Shown here piece after piece: positions 63,869 to 64,000 of a DNA stretch of 64,000 bases; position 1 is the first letter of the stretch; each line of letters opens with the position of its first letter. Source of the DNA: Cyanosarcina radialis HA8281-LM2 (GTDB lineage: Bacteria > Cyanobacteriota > Cyanobacteriia > Cyanobacteriales > CCAP-1448); contig JAHHHA010000006.1 in NCBI GenBank assembly GCA_019359615.1, positions 228,231-292,230 of the forward strand. The letters run 5' to 3'. The notes under the pieces are model-generated. The model was not told where the DNA came from. It was given only the letters and a program-made list of their open reading frames with translations, and made no database searches. A program made the translations under genes and the position numbers.

Positions 63869-64000
63869 CAAAGTTATATCATTTGGATAAAATAATGCTA
63901 CAGATAAAGAGGGAGTAATTAAGTAGGTAAAGCCGATGTCAGGAGTTCTAAAAATAGAGATTAAAGAATCAGAAGCTGAGTTGCTGGAACTGTTGAAATC

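Noticed and set aside
1..64000. tRNA or rRNA genes
   Set aside because: No cloverleaf-like tRNA or rRNA segment was recognised in any spacer by eye; a tRNAscan/Infernal run would settle this.

Overview
The window is a stretch of cyanobacterial chromosome. The evidence is the dense scatter of the HIP1 octamer GCGATCGC in genes and spacers, cyanobacterium-typical families (DUF3352, DUF6887/DUF6888, an AMIN-domain TonB receptor, an acidic-tailed NusA, a long-armed IF2) and many dispersed hairpin repeats. It most resembles a large, repeat-rich genome of a filamentous or colonial species; the species cannot be named from sequence alone.

Layout. 1-4 kb: a DNA methyltransferase (start outside the window) with an AlbA_2/Schlafen-type C-terminus, plus a small coupled gene. 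4-8.3 kb: pstS-pstC-pstA-pstB phosphate transporter with a terminal-inverted-repeat element between pstS and pstC. 8.3-10.4 kb: a TonB-like protein convergent with exbD-exbB. 10.9-14.9 kb: DUF445 membrane protein, unknown protein, pentapeptide-repeat protein, short FG-GAP protein. 15.1-15.7 kb: remnants of two transposases. 15.7-22.2 kb: M1 aminopeptidase, then two DUF3352-type genes (one truncated and repeat-expanded) flanking an HNH nuclease/RHH-like pair. 22.6-28.5 kb: pnp, unknown protein, MFS transporter, alpha/beta hydrolase. 28.6-33.7 kb: repeat mosaic, a second exbB-exbD-tonB operon whose TonB carries a polyglutamine tail, and a MORN protein. 33.8-47.7 kb: HAD phosphatase, FG-GAP lipoprotein, methyltransferase, DUF2459 protein, alpha-hydroxy-acid oxidase, DUF6888/DUF6887 pair, M16 protease, TetR regulator, TPR-like protein, coiled-coil protein, TsaC/Sua5, GST, glycogen debranching enzyme. 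47.7-54.5 kb: damaged PIN toxin/antitoxin locus, then siderophore-binding lipoprotein, TonB receptor, nuclease-like protein and AraC/PchR-type regulator. 54.8-60.6 kb: small conserved protein and the infB-ylxR-nusA-rimP operon. 61-64 kb: LRV-repeat pseudogene, hisB, TnpB-element remnant, DedA protein and an exported protein.

How it works together: phosphate uptake (pst) and iron-chelate uptake (receptor, binding lipoprotein, AraC regulator) are the two transport themes. The two ExbB/ExbD/TonB sets could energise the receptor. pnp, rimP-nusA-ylxR-infB and tsaC belong to RNA and translation housekeeping.

The most unusual pattern is that three small two-gene, toxin-antitoxin-like modules (HNH/RHH-like; DUF6888/DUF6887; antitoxin/PIN) each sit between direct repeats. 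Two of these repeats are copies of a neighbouring gene end. In addition, hairpin or low-complexity repeats appear to be inserted in frame inside at least three otherwise intact genes.
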